In this document: positions 25,628-33,759 of the stretch, piece by piece
Position numbering within the stretch: the stretch's first letter is position 1
Layout: the number at the start of each line of letters is the position of its first letter
Origin: Nitrospira sp. ND1
GTDB lineage: Bacteria; Nitrospirota; Nitrospiria; Nitrospirales; Nitrospiraceae
NCBI RefSeq assembly: GCF_900170025.1
Contig: NZ_FWEX01000006.1
Location: forward strand, 38,668-102,667
Direction: 5' to 3'
DNA length: 64,000 bases
Made by a program: the position numbers and the translations under genes
The notes under the pieces: model-generated
Seen by the model: the letters and a program-made list of their open reading frames with translations, nothing else
Told to the model about the DNA's origin: nothing
Database searches by the model: none

Positions 25628-27464
25628 TCTGGTCGCGACGCTCCGCCAAAGAAATCTCACTCCTGCGATTATCTTTCTCACATCGAGACGGGCCTGCGAC
25701 GAAGCGATGCAGTCGTTCGAGCGCAGTCAGGTCACCCTGCCCAAGACGCAGCAGGAACAGATCGCCCGCGTCCTGGCCCAGGTCACCGAACAATATCCCA
25801 GCATCGCAGAACACCCGTTGATCGACACGGTTCAACGCATCGGTGTGGCGGCGCATCACGCGGGTCATCTCCCCTCCTGGAAGATCGCCGTCGAAGAACT
25901 CATGCGCACCGGGTCTCTGGACGCCGTCTTCGCCACCACCACCCTCGCCGCCGGCGTCGACTTTCCCGCCCGCACGGTGGTCGTGACACAATCCAGCATC
26001 CGGAAAGCGCGCGATTTTACCGACTTGACCGCCAGCGAAATCCAGCAACTGGCCGGCCGGGCCGGCCGCCGCGGCAAAGACCTGGTCGGATTCGCCGTCA
26101 TCACCCCGTCGCCCTATATCGATCTCACCGTCCTGACCAAAGGGCTCACGGGACAACCGGAAGCGATTCACAGCCAATTCGTCATCAGCTACCCGATGGT
26201 GCTGAACCTGCTCAAAGCGCACCCGCGCGAACAGATCCAATCCATTCTTGCGAAAAGCTTCGCCCAGTTTCAGTTGAATCAGCGCACGGCCGTGCTCGAA
26301 ACCAAACTCGATGGACTGCGCGTCGAGATGGAACCCTTCGGTCCGCGCGTCTGCTCGGATTGGATCACGCAGTGGCAGGTATTCGATCAGGCCAGGAAAC
26401 GGAAGAAACCGCGCGGCCTGTCGGCCAGGCAGGAATCGCCCGATGTCGCCGCGCGCCTGCATTTTCTCACGCCGGGACGCGTCGTGGGGCTGATCCGGGG
26501 ACGCGGCATCATCCTGCGCCAGTATCGAAGCAAGGGCCAGCATGCGCCGATGGTGACGTTGCTGCGGGACGGCGGTTCCCTCAATGAATGCCCCGCCTCG
26601 ATCGTGACGCAGGTGTTCGATCGCACGTTCGACTGCGAGGAAACCTCCGCCTATCCCTGGTGTACTCCGCAGACACTGGAGCAGCTGACACACCACCTGC
26701 TGGATCTGCCGCCGCGTCTCCCGATTCTGCCGATTCTGACTCATCAGCACGAAGAGATTCCGCTCGACAGTTCGATCATCCAAACCCTTGGCGATTTCGC
26801 CTGCCCCACCTGTCCCTCGCGTCAGGCCTGTCAACGCGATTTCCCCAGGGCCTCACGGGTCCGCCAGGAAATCCAGCGGCACATGAAATCGATTCAAGCG
26901 CTCCAGACCAGCTTGTGGCACCGGTTTCAAGAGCGCATCGATGTCCTCGAGCGCTTCGGCTATCTCAACGCCACGGCACAGCTCACCGCCGACGGCGAGT
27001 GGGCGCGCTTGATTCGCATCGACCATTCCCTCCTGATTACGGAACTGATCCGGGCCGAGGCCTTCGGCGCCATCGATCCGCCGCTGCTCGCGGCCGTCAT
27101 GGCCAGTATCGCGCATGACGACGATCGTCCCGGCTCATTTCCACGCGGCAGCGCGGGGCTCGTCACGCTCCTGTTCCAGGTCCGGAAGCTGGCAGAAAGT
27201 CTTGTGCCGCACGAGGCGCCGCCGATGCTTCGTGCCGATGTCGCCGCCTTGACCGAACGCTGGGTCGCAGACCAGACGCTGACCTGGATCGGCCTGGCCC
27301 GCCTGACCACGATGGCCGAGGGCGACATGTTCCGGCTGTTCGCGCGCACGATCGAGTTTCTCTCTCAATTGAAGACCCTCAAAGCGACCCACCCCTCGCT
27401 GGCCGAATCCGCCGATCGGGCCATCGCAGGCATGCGCCGTGGCGTCCTGGAGGAACTACCGTGA
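25602..27464 (+). CDS. Ski2-like helicase, C-terminal half (RecA2 and downstream domains)
   Basis: 620 residues containing only the second half of a superfamily 2 helicase: motif IV (AIIFLTSRRACDEAM, about 22-35), motif V (ATTTLAAGVDFPAR, 111-124) and motif VI (QLAGRAGRRGKD, 149-160). A long helical region follows with a C-x2-C-x5-C cluster near the middle (CPTCPSRQAC) and a helical end of the Ski2/Mtr4 type. There is no Walker A or DExx box, so it cannot hydrolyse ATP alone. Those motifs are in the next gene (27547-28617). The start lies 26 bases inside the end of glgC in another frame. RNA unwinding is the likely role if the two products join. Confidence 0.85.
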   Translation: MPPSIHPVDLVATLRQRNLTPAIIFLTSRRACDEAMQSFERSQVTLPKTQQEQIARVLAQVTEQYPSIAEHPLIDTVQRIGVAAHHAGHLPSWKIAVEELMRTGSLDAVFATTTLAAGVDFPARTVVVTQSSIRKARDFTDLTASEIQQLAGRAGRRGKDLVGFAVITPSPYIDLTVLTKGLTGQPEAIHSQFVISYPMVLNLLKAHPREQIQSILAKSFAQFQLNQRTAVLETKLDGLRVEMEPFGPRVCSDWITQWQVFDQARKRKKPRGLSARQESPDVAARLHFLTPGRVVGLIRGRGIILRQYRSKGQHAPMVTLLRDGGSLNECPASIVTQVFDRTFDCEETSAYPWCTPQTLEQLTHHLLDLPPRLPILPILTHQHEEIPLDSSIIQTLGDFACPTCPSRQACQRDFPRASRVRQEIQRHMKSIQALQTSLWHRFQERIDVLERFGYLNATAQLTADGEWARLIRIDHSLLITELIRAEAFGAIDPPLLAAVMASIAHDDDRPGSFPRGSAGLVTLLFQVRKLAESLVPHEAPPMLRADVAALTERWVADQTLTWIGLARLTTMAEGDMFRLFARTIEFLSQLKTLKATHPSLAESADRAIAGMRRGVLEELP

Positions 27465-27488
27465 GCGTGTCGTTCGCAAGAGGATTTC

Positions 27489-27541
27489 CGACGGGCCTCG
27501 TATTCACACGTTTCACGTTTCACGTTTCACGCATCACGAGG
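27489..27541 (+). repeat. GTTTCACG-type repeat with inverted flanks, copy G2
   Basis: Between the two helicase genes there are three tandem TTTCACG units (CACGTTTCACGTTTCACG then TTTCACGCATCACG). They are flanked by GGCCTCGT on the left and ACGAGGCC on the right, an 8-bp inverted pair. It ends a few bases before the ATG at 27547. Confidence 0.65.
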
Positions 27542-27546
27542 CCTCT

Positions 27547-28617
27547 ATGACGACGCACGAACTCGAACAGCTACTGCTGCAGCAACCGGTTTCTCTGCTG
27601 CACCGATTGGCACGTGGACGGATCAGCCGGCATTTTCGTTCCGGCAAACGCAAGCTGATCGATCTGTTGCTCCAGGCCTCCGCTGAAAATCGACCCGGCC
27701 TGGAGTCCGACCTGGCTGCCCTGATCGAGGAACAAACGCACAGGCGTCAGGCTGCACCGGTTGAGGAAGCCCCCAAATCGAAGGTCCATCCGAGACCGGC
27801 TGCATCGCCCACGACGCCACGCCCGCATAGGGCCGAGGAACACGGCCACCATGAGCCGCCGGTCTCGCTTCATGAATGGTTGTCGGGAATCGGAGTTCCG
27901 CCGGCACAGCCGTTTGTACCGGATGCCTGGCAGGTGGATGCGCTGGCGAAGCTGGCTGAAACCGACGTGGTGGTCAGCGTGCCGACCGGCAGCGGAAAAA
28001 CCTATGTCGCCATCGAGGCCACGAAGCGGGCGATGCAGGAGAATCGCACCGTGATTTACACGTCTCCGCTGAAAGCGCTCTCCAATACGAAGTTTACGGA
28101 ATTTTCGCGCCTATTCGGCCCGGGGCAGGTCGGGATCCTCACCGGTGACCGCCGCGAACATGCCCAGGCGCCCCTACTCATCATGACCACCGAAATTTTG
28201 CGCAATCTGCTCTACGATGCGGCGGGAGGCGAAATCGACGTACGCCTGGATACGTTGGGGCTGGTGATCATGGATGAATCCCAATACCTCGCCGATCCGG
28301 AACGCGGAGTGGTGTGGGAGGAGACCTTGATCTTCTGTCCGTCGCAGGCCCGCCTGCTCTTGTTGTCCGCCTCGATCGGGAATCCGCAGGATATTGCGGA
28401 TTGGCTGACGGCCATCCGTCCGAACCCCTGTGCGCTCATTCGCCATACCAAGCGATCTGTCCCGCTCCGGGCCGGTTACATGCACCCGAACGAGAAACTG
28501 ACGCCCCTCTTCCGGACCGCCGGAATCCCCTATGGTCAGCCGCACCTCCTTCATCCCGAAGCCAAACGGCTCATCGCGGAATACGAAGACGAAACCGGCC
28601 CATCTCGCTCGCGCTGA
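27547..28617 (+). CDS. Ski2-like helicase, N-terminal half (RecA1)
   Basis: 356 residues. After a helical N-terminal part and a Pro/His-rich linker (about 68-105) comes a complete RecA1 domain: Walker A VPTGSGKT (145-152), motif Ia TSPLKALSN (172-180), TTEILRN (214-220), motif II DESQ (243-246) with the family phrase ADPERGVVWEE, and motif III SAS (274-276). The frame ends about 80 residues later, where RecA2 should begin; RecA2 is encoded in the preceding gene. The start at 27547 is taken because the upstream extension is repeat DNA. Nothing in the halves looks decayed. Confidence 0.85.
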   Translation: MTTHELEQLLLQQPVSLLHRLARGRISRHFRSGKRKLIDLLLQASAENRPGLESDLAALIEEQTHRRQAAPVEEAPKSKVHPRPAASPTTPRPHRAEEHGHHEPPVSLHEWLSGIGVPPAQPFVPDAWQVDALAKLAETDVVVSVPTGSGKTYVAIEATKRAMQENRTVIYTSPLKALSNTKFTEFSRLFGPGQVGILTGDRREHAQAPLLIMTTEILRNLLYDAAGGEIDVRLDTLGLVIMDESQYLADPERGVVWEETLIFCPSQARLLLLSASIGNPQDIADWLTAIRPNPCALIRHTKRSVPLRAGYMHPNEKLTPLFRTAGIPYGQPHLLHPEAKRLIAEYEDETGPSRSR

Positions 28618-28802
28618 GCACCGCGCCGTGAAACGTCGTTCGTGAAACGTATCTCGGCAGCCATCCGAGCTGATGGCGGGAAAGAAGAGCGTATGGCTCA
28701 TGGATGAAGGCAGAACGCCGCGGGTTGCTGTCGTTCCCAACTATACGCCATAAGCAATACGCTATTTGCTCCCGTTCTGCATCGAGAGACGAACGACGCG
28801 TA
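28617..28802 (+). repeat. GTTTCACG-type foldback repeat, copy G3
   Basis: Begins GTGAAACGTCGTTCGTGAAACG and ends CGAGAGACGAACGAC, which pair as GTCGTTCG/CGAACGAC and TCTCG/CGAGA. Inside are a second inverted pair (AGCGTATGGCTCAT with ATAAGCAATACGCT) and no gene. It accounts for most of 28618-28866. Confidence 0.55.
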
Positions 28803-28866
28803 CGCACACAATGCCGACTGACGTGTAGGTGGTCCAGCGCAAAACGAGGGATACACCGGACAACGG

Positions 28867-29063
28867 CTAGCCCGCATTATTCATGACGGTTCGTCGCGAG
28901 ATTGCGGAGTCGCGACGCGAGACGGGCGCGCGGAGCCGTGAGGAAGGGAGGCATCCTTGAGCAGGATGTCGACCGACCGAGCGGCGAGCCCGCCCGCCGA
29001 TAGGCCTGTCGCAGCTGCGAATCCGCGATTGCAGCAGGAGCGCTCATGAATAATGCGGGCTAG
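28867..29063. repeat. CTAG-ended inverted-repeat element, copy A (MITE-like)
   Basis: A 197-bp element bounded by a perfect 20-bp inverted repeat, CTAGCCCGCATTATTCATGA at the left and its exact complement at the right. The interior is GC-rich and differs from copies B and C. No ORF of transposase size. The right end supplies the TAG stop of the beta-barrel gene. Non-autonomous mobile element is the inference. Confidence 0.85.
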
Positions 29064-30091
29064 AACGAATAGGTCAGCCCGATGGTGGGGCCGTGCCGGA
29101 GAGTTTGAAACTGGTTCAGGGAGGCGGTAGCCGACGAGCCGTCGGAGCCGTACAGCTTCCACTGATCACCGACGAGCACGCGGTTCCAGAACACGCGATA
29201 CCCGCCGGTCAGGTAGAGCCGGTCCCAGATCCTAATTCGCAGATTGATATCCGAATTGGTACCCAGGCCCAGGCCCGTCATTCTGAAGCTCGGATCCTGT
29301 GCGAGATCGGTTCTGAGGTGATGCACATCTTCATTGTTCAAATAGGACAAGAGCATCGCTATTTTGGCCTCAATGCTGATGCGCTTATCGACCCGATATT
29401 CGACCTCACCGCCGAACCGGCCTGATACCCAGGTAGACGTGTTGGTAATCACCGTCTGGTTACGGAACCCGACCGTACCGGCAGGCGAACAACGAAAATC
29501 CTGGTTCGGAGAGGATGCCGTGGTGCATTCGGCTTGTGTGACCCCGTTTGCCACATGCCGCTCCCGCCAGTACTGCAACCCCACAAACATCCCGAGGGTG
29601 CCTTTGTTTTCGGGAAAGGTGAACGTCGTCGCACCGATATCCCCGTTCAGATACCAGAGATTGTCTCCCCCGATGTCACTGAAGGTGCGCGAGAACCGAT
29701 GTTCTCCGCTGACGGTCGCGCCCTGAGCCGCAGCCCCTTGTGCGCTGAGAAAGTCGTCATCTGTCAGCCGGCCTCCGCCGATCGAGCCGTACCCGAAGGC
29801 GCCGCGGAAAAAGATTTTGTTCTTCAACTGCACTCGACCGCTGATTTCGGTCACATTGGTGCCGGTATCCTTATACTTGAGTTTGGAACTTGGATTTCCA
29901 AGGTTGGCATCCAGGCCTGAGGCGTTGTGGCTCCAGACCGTCTCACCCTGGCTGAACCATTCGGACAGGCCGATGTCGACACGGGCGATAGAGGAGGACT
30001 GGGCAGGAGCAACCTCCGCCGCAGCAGGAAGCGCGCCGAAACCGGCCAGGCACGCGCACACCGCACACATGAGACGTCGTAGCGAGAACAT
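29060..30091 (-). CDS. Outer-membrane beta-barrel protein
   Basis: 343 residues with a signal peptide (LMCAVCACLAGFGALPAAAE) and alternating-hydrophobicity strands to a C-terminal phenylalanine (TIGLTYSF), the signature for BAM-mediated insertion. Two cysteines (AECTTASSPNQDFRCSP) lie in a presumed loop. The barrel includes GRFGGEVEYRVDKRISIEAKIAMLLSYL and WDRLYLTGGYRVFW. No named family is recognised; some resemblance to Lpg1974-type barrels cannot be confirmed. The stop codon lies in the end of the MITE-like element A, so the element inserted at, or recreated, the stop. Confidence 0.82.
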   Translation of the reverse strand: MFSLRRLMCAVCACLAGFGALPAAAEVAPAQSSSIARVDIGLSEWFSQGETVWSHNASGLDANLGNPSSKLKYKDTGTNVTEISGRVQLKNKIFFRGAFGYGSIGGGRLTDDDFLSAQGAAAQGATVSGEHRFSRTFSDIGGDNLWYLNGDIGATTFTFPENKGTLGMFVGLQYWRERHVANGVTQAECTTASSPNQDFRCSPAGTVGFRNQTVITNTSTWVSGRFGGEVEYRVDKRISIEAKIAMLLSYLNNEDVHHLRTDLAQDPSFRMTGLGLGTNSDINLRIRIWDRLYLTGGYRVFWNRVLVGDQWKLYGSDGSSATASLNQFQTLRHGPTIGLTYSF

Positions 30092-30599
30092 GTCGTGGCC
30101 CCCTCTGCCACCGGCTCCGCATCGATATCAACGGACTACGTAACCCCTCGGAAACGGCGCGCCCACAGATACCCTACCTACCGAACATGGTCAACAACTT
30201 TCTCACACCTCATGCCCATAGGACCGTATGGCCACCCGCAAACGTCTCTGGTGCATACCTAGGGAATCTCTCTACATCGTGAACGGCAAGGCTGTCGGTT
30301 TTGTACAGACAGGTGCCGACACCCTACAGTGGTCATCGCCCTCATCCACTTTTTTCTACCAGATGTCTTCCTACGAGTCCTACGGGAAGCAAGTGAAATT
30401 TTTACTTGCCTATTCCGTCTTCTTCCGTTAGGGTCGGCACTGATAGTAATCCTGACGGGATTCTCACCGAACTCCGCTGAGCGATTCCCGACAAATAATT
30501 CAGAAGAACGCCGAAGCGATTTGTTGTGGCACGACTGTTGCTCACCAACGACCGTTTCCTTTTTTCTTTTCGGGAATATCACCTAAGGGAGTACTGACT
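30092..30599. other. 508-bp intergenic region between divergent genes
   Basis: Separates the beta-barrel gene (minus) from the secreted repeat protein (plus). It is more AT-rich than its surroundings. It contains half-site look-alikes (CCTAGGG near 30260, TTAGGGTC near 30430) that do not fit the operator described further on. A 67-residue frame at 30228-30431 has no coding support. Promoters for both genes must be here, but I cannot place them. Confidence 0.5.
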
Positions 30600-31775
30600 A
30601 TGAGGTTGCACGACACCACAGTGAACCAGCATCCACCCCGGCTCGTCGGACGACGCGCGAAGGGATTGCTTACGGCCTTGATGCTGACTCTGTGGTTCTG
30701 CGACTTCGGCACGGGAGGATCGGCACTCGCGCAGAACATCCAATTTACACCGGGCGCACTGTCCTTGACCGTCGCCAAGGGAGGAACGGTCAGCGGCACC
30801 CTCAGCCTGAAAAAATCGGATACGGCGCAACACACCTACTTCATCAGCGCCAACCAATCCTGGATCTGGCTGAATCCCCCCTACGGCAGTACCCAAACCA
30901 TCAGCACAGAAACGGACGTCCTCACAGTCACGGTGAATACTGCCGCCATGGGACTTGCGGCCGGAACCTATTCGGGCACGATTTATATCGGACAGGCCGG
31001 ACCCGGCGTGTCTACGACCTGGCGGATCCCGGTGACCACCACCGTGACTGCAACCGGCACGACACCGCCGCCTCCCCCGCCAGCGACCACGCCACCACCG
31101 CCGCCCTCGACGACGCCGCCCCCTCCGCCGCCGCCGACCGGCTCATTGACGCCCATGCTCCAGGCCTTCCCGTCTGCACTCTCGCTCAGCACAGCGAAGG
31201 GAAACACCGTGTCCGGAATCTTTAATTTGCAGAAATCGAGCACCCAACAAAGCACGTATAGCATCAGTGCGAACCAATCCTGGACGGCCCTCAATCCGCC
31301 CTATGGCAGCACGCAGACCATCACAACCGAAATTGACCCCATCACGGTGACGGTCAATACCTCTGCCATGAACATTGGGACCTATTCAGGTGTCGTCTAT
31401 ATCGTCGAAAGCGGCCCCAACGGGTCACAAACCTTGCGCATCCCGGTGTCGCTCTCCGTACTCGCGAGTGGCACGACTCCCCCGCCGCCTCCGCCTTCGC
31501 CGACCGGAAGCACGACGCCGCCACCGCCTTCTGGTACGGCAACCGGCACGGTGACGGTCACCTGGACCGCGAACAGTGAGGCGGACCTCAGAGGCTATCG
31601 GGTCTACGTCGGCACAAGATCCGGCGTTCGTTCTCAGTCGTTCGATGTCGGCAACGTCACCTCGACACGCCTGACATTGCCGCTGGGATCGACCTATTGG
31701 TTTTCCGTAGCCGCCTACGACTCAAGCGGCAACGAAAGTTCCCCCTCCGGAGAAATCAGCAGGAGTCTCTTCTAA
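30600..31775 (+). CDS. Secreted protein with two BACON-like repeats and a fibronectin type III domain
   Basis: 391 residues with a signal peptide (residues about 20-45, ending SALAQ). Two repeats of about 95 residues (about 48-145 and 195-285) share FxPxALSLxxAKGxTVSG, SANQSW and LNPPYGSTQTI. They are Ig-like and recall BACON domains of carbohydrate- or mucin-binding proteins. Long polyproline/threonine linkers (GTTPPPPPPATTPPPPPS type) separate them and precede a C-terminal FN3 domain (TVTWTANSEADLRGYRVYVG ... YWFSVAAYDSSGNES). A surface or extracellular adhesive role is inferred. A GGGAG ribosome site lies 8 bases before the ATG. Confidence 0.8.
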   Translation: MRLHDTTVNQHPPRLVGRRAKGLLTALMLTLWFCDFGTGGSALAQNIQFTPGALSLTVAKGGTVSGTLSLKKSDTAQHTYFISANQSWIWLNPPYGSTQTISTETDVLTVTVNTAAMGLAAGTYSGTIYIGQAGPGVSTTWRIPVTTTVTATGTTPPPPPPATTPPPPPSTTPPPPPPPTGSLTPMLQAFPSALSLSTAKGNTVSGIFNLQKSSTQQSTYSISANQSWTALNPPYGSTQTITTEIDPITVTVNTSAMNIGTYSGVVYIVESGPNGSQTLRIPVSLSVLASGTTPPPPPPSPTGSTTPPPPSGTATGTVTVTWTANSEADLRGYRVYVGTRSGVRSQSFDVGNVTSTRLTLPLGSTYWFSVAAYDSSGNESSPSGEISRSLF

Positions 31776-31840
31776 AAAATATGTATGCTCGACAGACTTG
31801 ACCGTTCTTCCCTCAAGCCTGTATAACGGGCGCTGCTCCT

Positions 31841-31881
31841 TTGAGCCCGCTCCGAAGGGACCGCTCTTCGAACGGGCTCAA
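31841..31881. terminator. Hairpin between secreted-protein gene and tRNA
   Basis: A perfect 9-bp stem (TTGAGCCCG / CGGGCTCAA) with an inner CGAAG/CTTCG stem. It lies 65 bases after the stop of the secreted protein and 12 bases before tRNA-Arg. No T-run follows, so termination is probable but not proven. Confidence 0.5.
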
Positions 31882-31893
31882 TAAATAGAATAC

Positions 31894-31969
31894 GCGCCCG
31901 TAGCTCAATGGATAGAGCATCTGACTACGGATCAGAAGGCTACAGGTTCAAGTCCTGTCGGGCGCACCA
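31894..31969 (+). tRNA. tRNA-Arg (anticodon ACG)
   Basis: 76 bases including an encoded CCA. The acceptor stem pairs GCGCCCG with CGGGCGC; D-arm GCTCAATGGATAGAGC; anticodon arm TCTGA-CTACGGA-TCAGA with anticodon ACG; T-arm ACAGGTTCAAGTCCTGT. It reads CGN (mainly CGU/CGC after A34 deamination to inosine). MITE-like element B lies 113 bases downstream, and no phage or integrase gene is next to it. Confidence 0.96.
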
Positions 31970-32082
31970 CAATCCCGCCCCACGTTCAAACCACCCACCA
32001 TCTCATTCGCTGCGCTTGATCACTTCCGTTGTGTTTCAGCAGCTCTCCATCGCGCACTTTGCCGACCTCCGTGCGTGATATT

Positions 32083-32262
32083 CTAGCCCGGATTATTCAT
32101 GAATGCCGTCGCAAGGCGTTCGAGACGGAAGTCCGCCGAGGCTGCTAGCACGTGAGGCCGACGCAGGCGTACTTGCAGTCCGTCGAGAAGGCCGAACGAG
32201 AACAGCCTCGCTGGGCGAGAGGATCGGACGCCGGAGCAGGTATTCATGAATAGTCCGGGCTG
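32083..32262 (+). repeat. CTAG-ended inverted-repeat element, copy B (MITE-like)
   Basis: About 180 bp; left end CTAGCCCGGATTATTCATGA, right end TCATGAATAGTCCGGGCTGG (one base decayed from CTAG). It aligns over its whole length with the reverse complement of copy C (most bases identical) but shares only ends with copy A. No ORF. The rest of 31970-32606 shows nothing else I can identify. Confidence 0.87.
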
Positions 32263-32606
32263 GAACACTTTGTATCGAACCCTCGCGGAGTCCCTGGTTC
32301 AGGGGCGCTCGGTGCAACACCCCTACCATGCATGATAGTCTGTTTCTCAGACATGCCGGTTGAAAATTCTGATCGCGCGCTTTAATAGGCCAAACCGTCG
32401 AATCCACACCGTTTCATTTTCCCTCGTCCCCTGCTCAGTATTGCCACGAATTTTCCGCGCCTGAGTTTCAGACATACCGTTACCGAACAGCTCAGCTCAA
32501 TTGCCTATTTCCACTCCCTCATCACGCGATGCCACCCATGCCCGCATAACTCGCCGTCACGCATAGTCAATGCAATTTCACGCGTTCAAGCGCTGCGCAT
32601 CGCTCA

Positions 32607-32624
32607 ACTAGGGCCATGCCTAGT
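32607..32624 (+). promoter_or_regulatory. Island operator site 1 (upstream of the YtxH gene)
   Basis: ACTAGGGCCATGCCTAGT, an almost perfect palindrome. A TACTGT -10 candidate lies 22 bases on (32646-32651). It is the best match to the shared consensus ACTAGGGCNNTGCCTAGT. The start codon it would serve is at 32758. Confidence 0.7.
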
Positions 32625-32757
32625 GGGAGGTTCGCGGCATCCTGTTACTGTGTAGTCAAGCAGAGGGATCGGGCGACGAACCGCTTGACCGCTGCTCCCC
32701 TGCTTAGCTTGAGATCAGGCAATCCAACATCATCGTCAATCCTAAGGAGGTCAGCAG

Positions 32758-33084
32758 ATGCATACAGAAGAGTCTTCCAACTGGTCGGCATTTATGGCAG
32801 GCGCATTCATCGGTGCGGGGATCGCACTACTTTTGGCGCCCCAGTCCGGCACGGAGCTTCGCTCCACCCTGCGCGACTATGCATCCAAGGCCAAGGATGA
32901 ACTGGACGAGGCTACCGAACAGGGTCGGGCCGCTTGGGATCACGCCGTGGATCGCGGGCAGGAATATGTCGAGGGTGGAAAGCAAACGCTGCGAAACGCC
33001 GGACGGGCTGCCCGGGAATTCGTGGATGAGACCGTCCAGACCGCCGAGAAAACCGTGGGCGAGGCGGCCTCCCGGCGCGCGTAG
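32758..33084 (+). CDS. YtxH-like membrane-anchored protein
   Basis: 108 residues. An N-terminal membrane segment with the YtxH phrase (FMAGAFIGAGIALLLAPQSGTELRSTL) is followed by a long charged amphipathic helix with Ala/Glu/Lys heptads to the end. Such proteins are membrane-anchored, stress-induced and of unknown molecular role. A strong AAGGAGG ribosome site precedes the start. Operator site 1 is 134 bases upstream. The BON lipoprotein follows after 70 bases, perhaps on the same transcript. Confidence 0.82.
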   Translation: MHTEESSNWSAFMAGAFIGAGIALLLAPQSGTELRSTLRDYASKAKDELDEATEQGRAAWDHAVDRGQEYVEGGKQTLRNAGRAAREFVDETVQTAEKTVGEAASRRA

Positions 33085-33154
33085 TATTCGTACGACATGG
33101 TCTGAGCGCATACGGATATACACCTGGACGAAATTCTGAAAAGGAGTACCGATA

Positions 33155-33469
33155 ATGATCGCACATCTGACACGTTTCGTTTTTGCTGTGACGATGCTCT
33201 CGCTGGTCGGCTGCCAGTCCACGACCGGCAAGACCGCGGGACAAACCATCGATGACGCCACCATCACGGCTTCGGTGCAATCCAAACTGTCCTCCGATCG
33301 CTTGTCGAATTTTTCCCGTATCGACGTGGATACGGAACGCGGGGTGGTCACTCTGAACGGTGTCGTCACATCCACCGAACAGAAAATGCGGGTAGCGGAA
33401 CTGACACGTGGAGTGACCGGCGTGAGGACCGTGAACAACAACCTGCAAATTCAACCGCAACCACAGTGA
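33155..33469 (+). CDS. BON-domain lipoprotein
   Basis: 104 residues with a lipoprotein signal (TMLSLVGC) and a BON domain (TIDDATITASVQSKLSSDRLSNFSRIDVDTERGVVTLNG ... TEQKMRVAELTRGVTGVRTVNNNL). BON domains bind phospholipid and are typical of osmotic-shock proteins such as OsmY. AAAGGAG lies before the ATG. Envelope protection is the likely role. Confidence 0.88.
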   Translation: MIAHLTRFVFAVTMLSLVGCQSTTGKTAGQTIDDATITASVQSKLSSDRLSNFSRIDVDTERGVVTLNGVVTSTEQKMRVAELTRGVTGVRTVNNNLQIQPQPQ

Positions 33470-33759
33470 GAAGAAGCAAGCCACTGGCGCGCACAGGATG
33501 TGGGGATTCGCGGAGACGTCAGGCAGGTCTCTACCTCTCACCTCTGAGGCTGCATGCAATCTCACAATCGACGGGAGCCTCGTGAGGGTCCAGGCAGGAT
33601 CTCGTCAGTTCGTGGTGTCATCGGTGGTCGAAAGAGCGGGAGTGCACAGATAACGCGTGACACACCGTGAGTGCCAGCCCTCTGTACGCCTCGCACGCAG
33701 GCCTGGCCACATCCGCTTCTTGGGTGGCTGCGGTCACGCATGGATTAAGGAGGTTCAAT

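Noticed and set aside
27489-27541. TTTCACG tandem units as a CRISPR array
   Set aside because: Units are 7 bases and contiguous with no spacers.
25602-28617. Helicase halves as a simple frameshifted gene
   Set aside because: The C-half gene precedes the N-half gene, so no frameshift correction can join them in N-to-C order.
30255-30275. CCTAGGG phrase near 30260 as another island operator
   Set aside because: The right half does not match, no -10 stands at the required distance on either strand, and it is too far from a start codon.
30228-30431. 67-residue frame in the 30.1-30.6 kb gap
   Set aside because: No ribosome site, no recognisable pattern, AT-rich codons unlike neighbours.
31894-32262. 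tRNA-Arg plus element B as an integrative-element attachment site
   Set aside because: No duplicated tRNA 3' end and no integrase in the window; the element has its own inverted ends 113 bases away.
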